This document shows, piece by piece, positions 38,632 to 38,680 of a DNA stretch of 38,680 nt. The notes below the pieces were generated by a model, which saw only the letters and a program-made list of their open reading frames with translations, ran no database searches and had not been told where the DNA came from. A program made the position numbers and the translations under genes. The DNA comes from Chloroflexota bacterium (GTDB taxonomy: Bacteria; Chloroflexota; Dehalococcoidia; Dehalococcoidales; JACPPQ01). The stretch covers positions 1 through 38,680 of the forward strand of contig JACPPQ010000084.1 in assembly GCA_016190925.1 (NCBI GenBank), in the 5' to 3' direction. Positions within the stretch are counted from its first letter, which is position 1. Every line of letters starts with the position of its first letter.

Positions 38632-38680
38632 TTACTAATCGTCTTAAAATAAAATGGTCTTACTATTCATGCCATGTGAG
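38632..38680. repeat. Dispersed direct repeat, copy 2, cut by the window end
   Basis: Same orientation as 19176-19226. The preceding stretch 38429-38631 holds no gene; it contains a degenerate GCCTGTCGAACC / GAAGCC repeat piece near 38530-38575 related to the GAGCGAAGCCGAAGGG repeats. Confidence 0.55.

Overview
The window looks like part of the chromosome of an anaerobic, respiratory bacterium that makes many c-type cytochromes. The gene set (siroheme-dependent Ahb heme pathway, TrpB2-type tryptophan synthase, MetF-like folate enzyme, multiheme cytochromes, NarL-type two-component systems) would fit a sediment or subsurface Chloroflexota of the Dehalococcoidia type. That placement is an inference from gene content and was not tested. 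No rRNA, tRNA, CRISPR array or intact transposase was seen.

Layout. (1) 171-3072, minus strand: a small membrane protein, a NarL-type response regulator and its histidine kinase. (2) 3509-10678, plus strand: an electron-transfer cluster with a seven-helix membrane protein, a 7-heme membrane-anchored cytochrome, a di-heme-type cytochrome b, a small membrane protein, a NapC/NirT-like multiheme cytochrome, a 9-heme lipoprotein with a collagen-like tether and a Pro/Thr-rich di-heme lipoprotein. (3) 10748-15001, plus strand: a System I cytochrome c maturation set, ccmE, a remnant of ccmF, an unrecognised signal-anchored protein, then ccmA, ccmB, ccmC and a 48-codon ccmD. CcmE is the Cys (CxxxY) variant, and CcmC has Met where the first axial His is expected. 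(4) 15127-18091, plus strand: a second kinase/regulator pair whose sensor domain carries a CXXCH heme motif. (5) 18092-19398: repeats, an operator-like site and a 66-aa Cys-motif protein. (6) 19399-31339, minus strand: hemL, hemB, a cobA-hemD fusion, hemC, hemA, a Met8/CysG-N enzyme, an ahbA-ahbB fusion, ahbD, ahbC and a MerR-like regulator, with one unrelated low-GC gene between hemL and hemB. (7) 31595-38428: trpB2, a cytochrome P460-like lipoprotein, surE, two stand-alone receivers, metF-like, queA and a DUF2284 protein.

How it fits together. The heme genes encode every step from glutamyl-tRNA to heme b by way of siroheme. The Ccm proteins would move heme across the membrane and present it for attachment. 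The cytochromes are the consumers, and a predicted heme-containing sensor kinase sits between producer and consumer genes. A tandem CAGGTA-type motif with about a 22-bp period lies in the noncoding DNA before several of these units, including the cytochrome cluster, the 9-heme gene and the heme-operon regulator. It may tie them into one regulon. Intergenic DNA is rich in repeats: a ~120-bp element with 15-bp terminal inverted repeats, a 109-bp direct repeat that forms the 3' ends of two heme genes, and several hairpin repeats.
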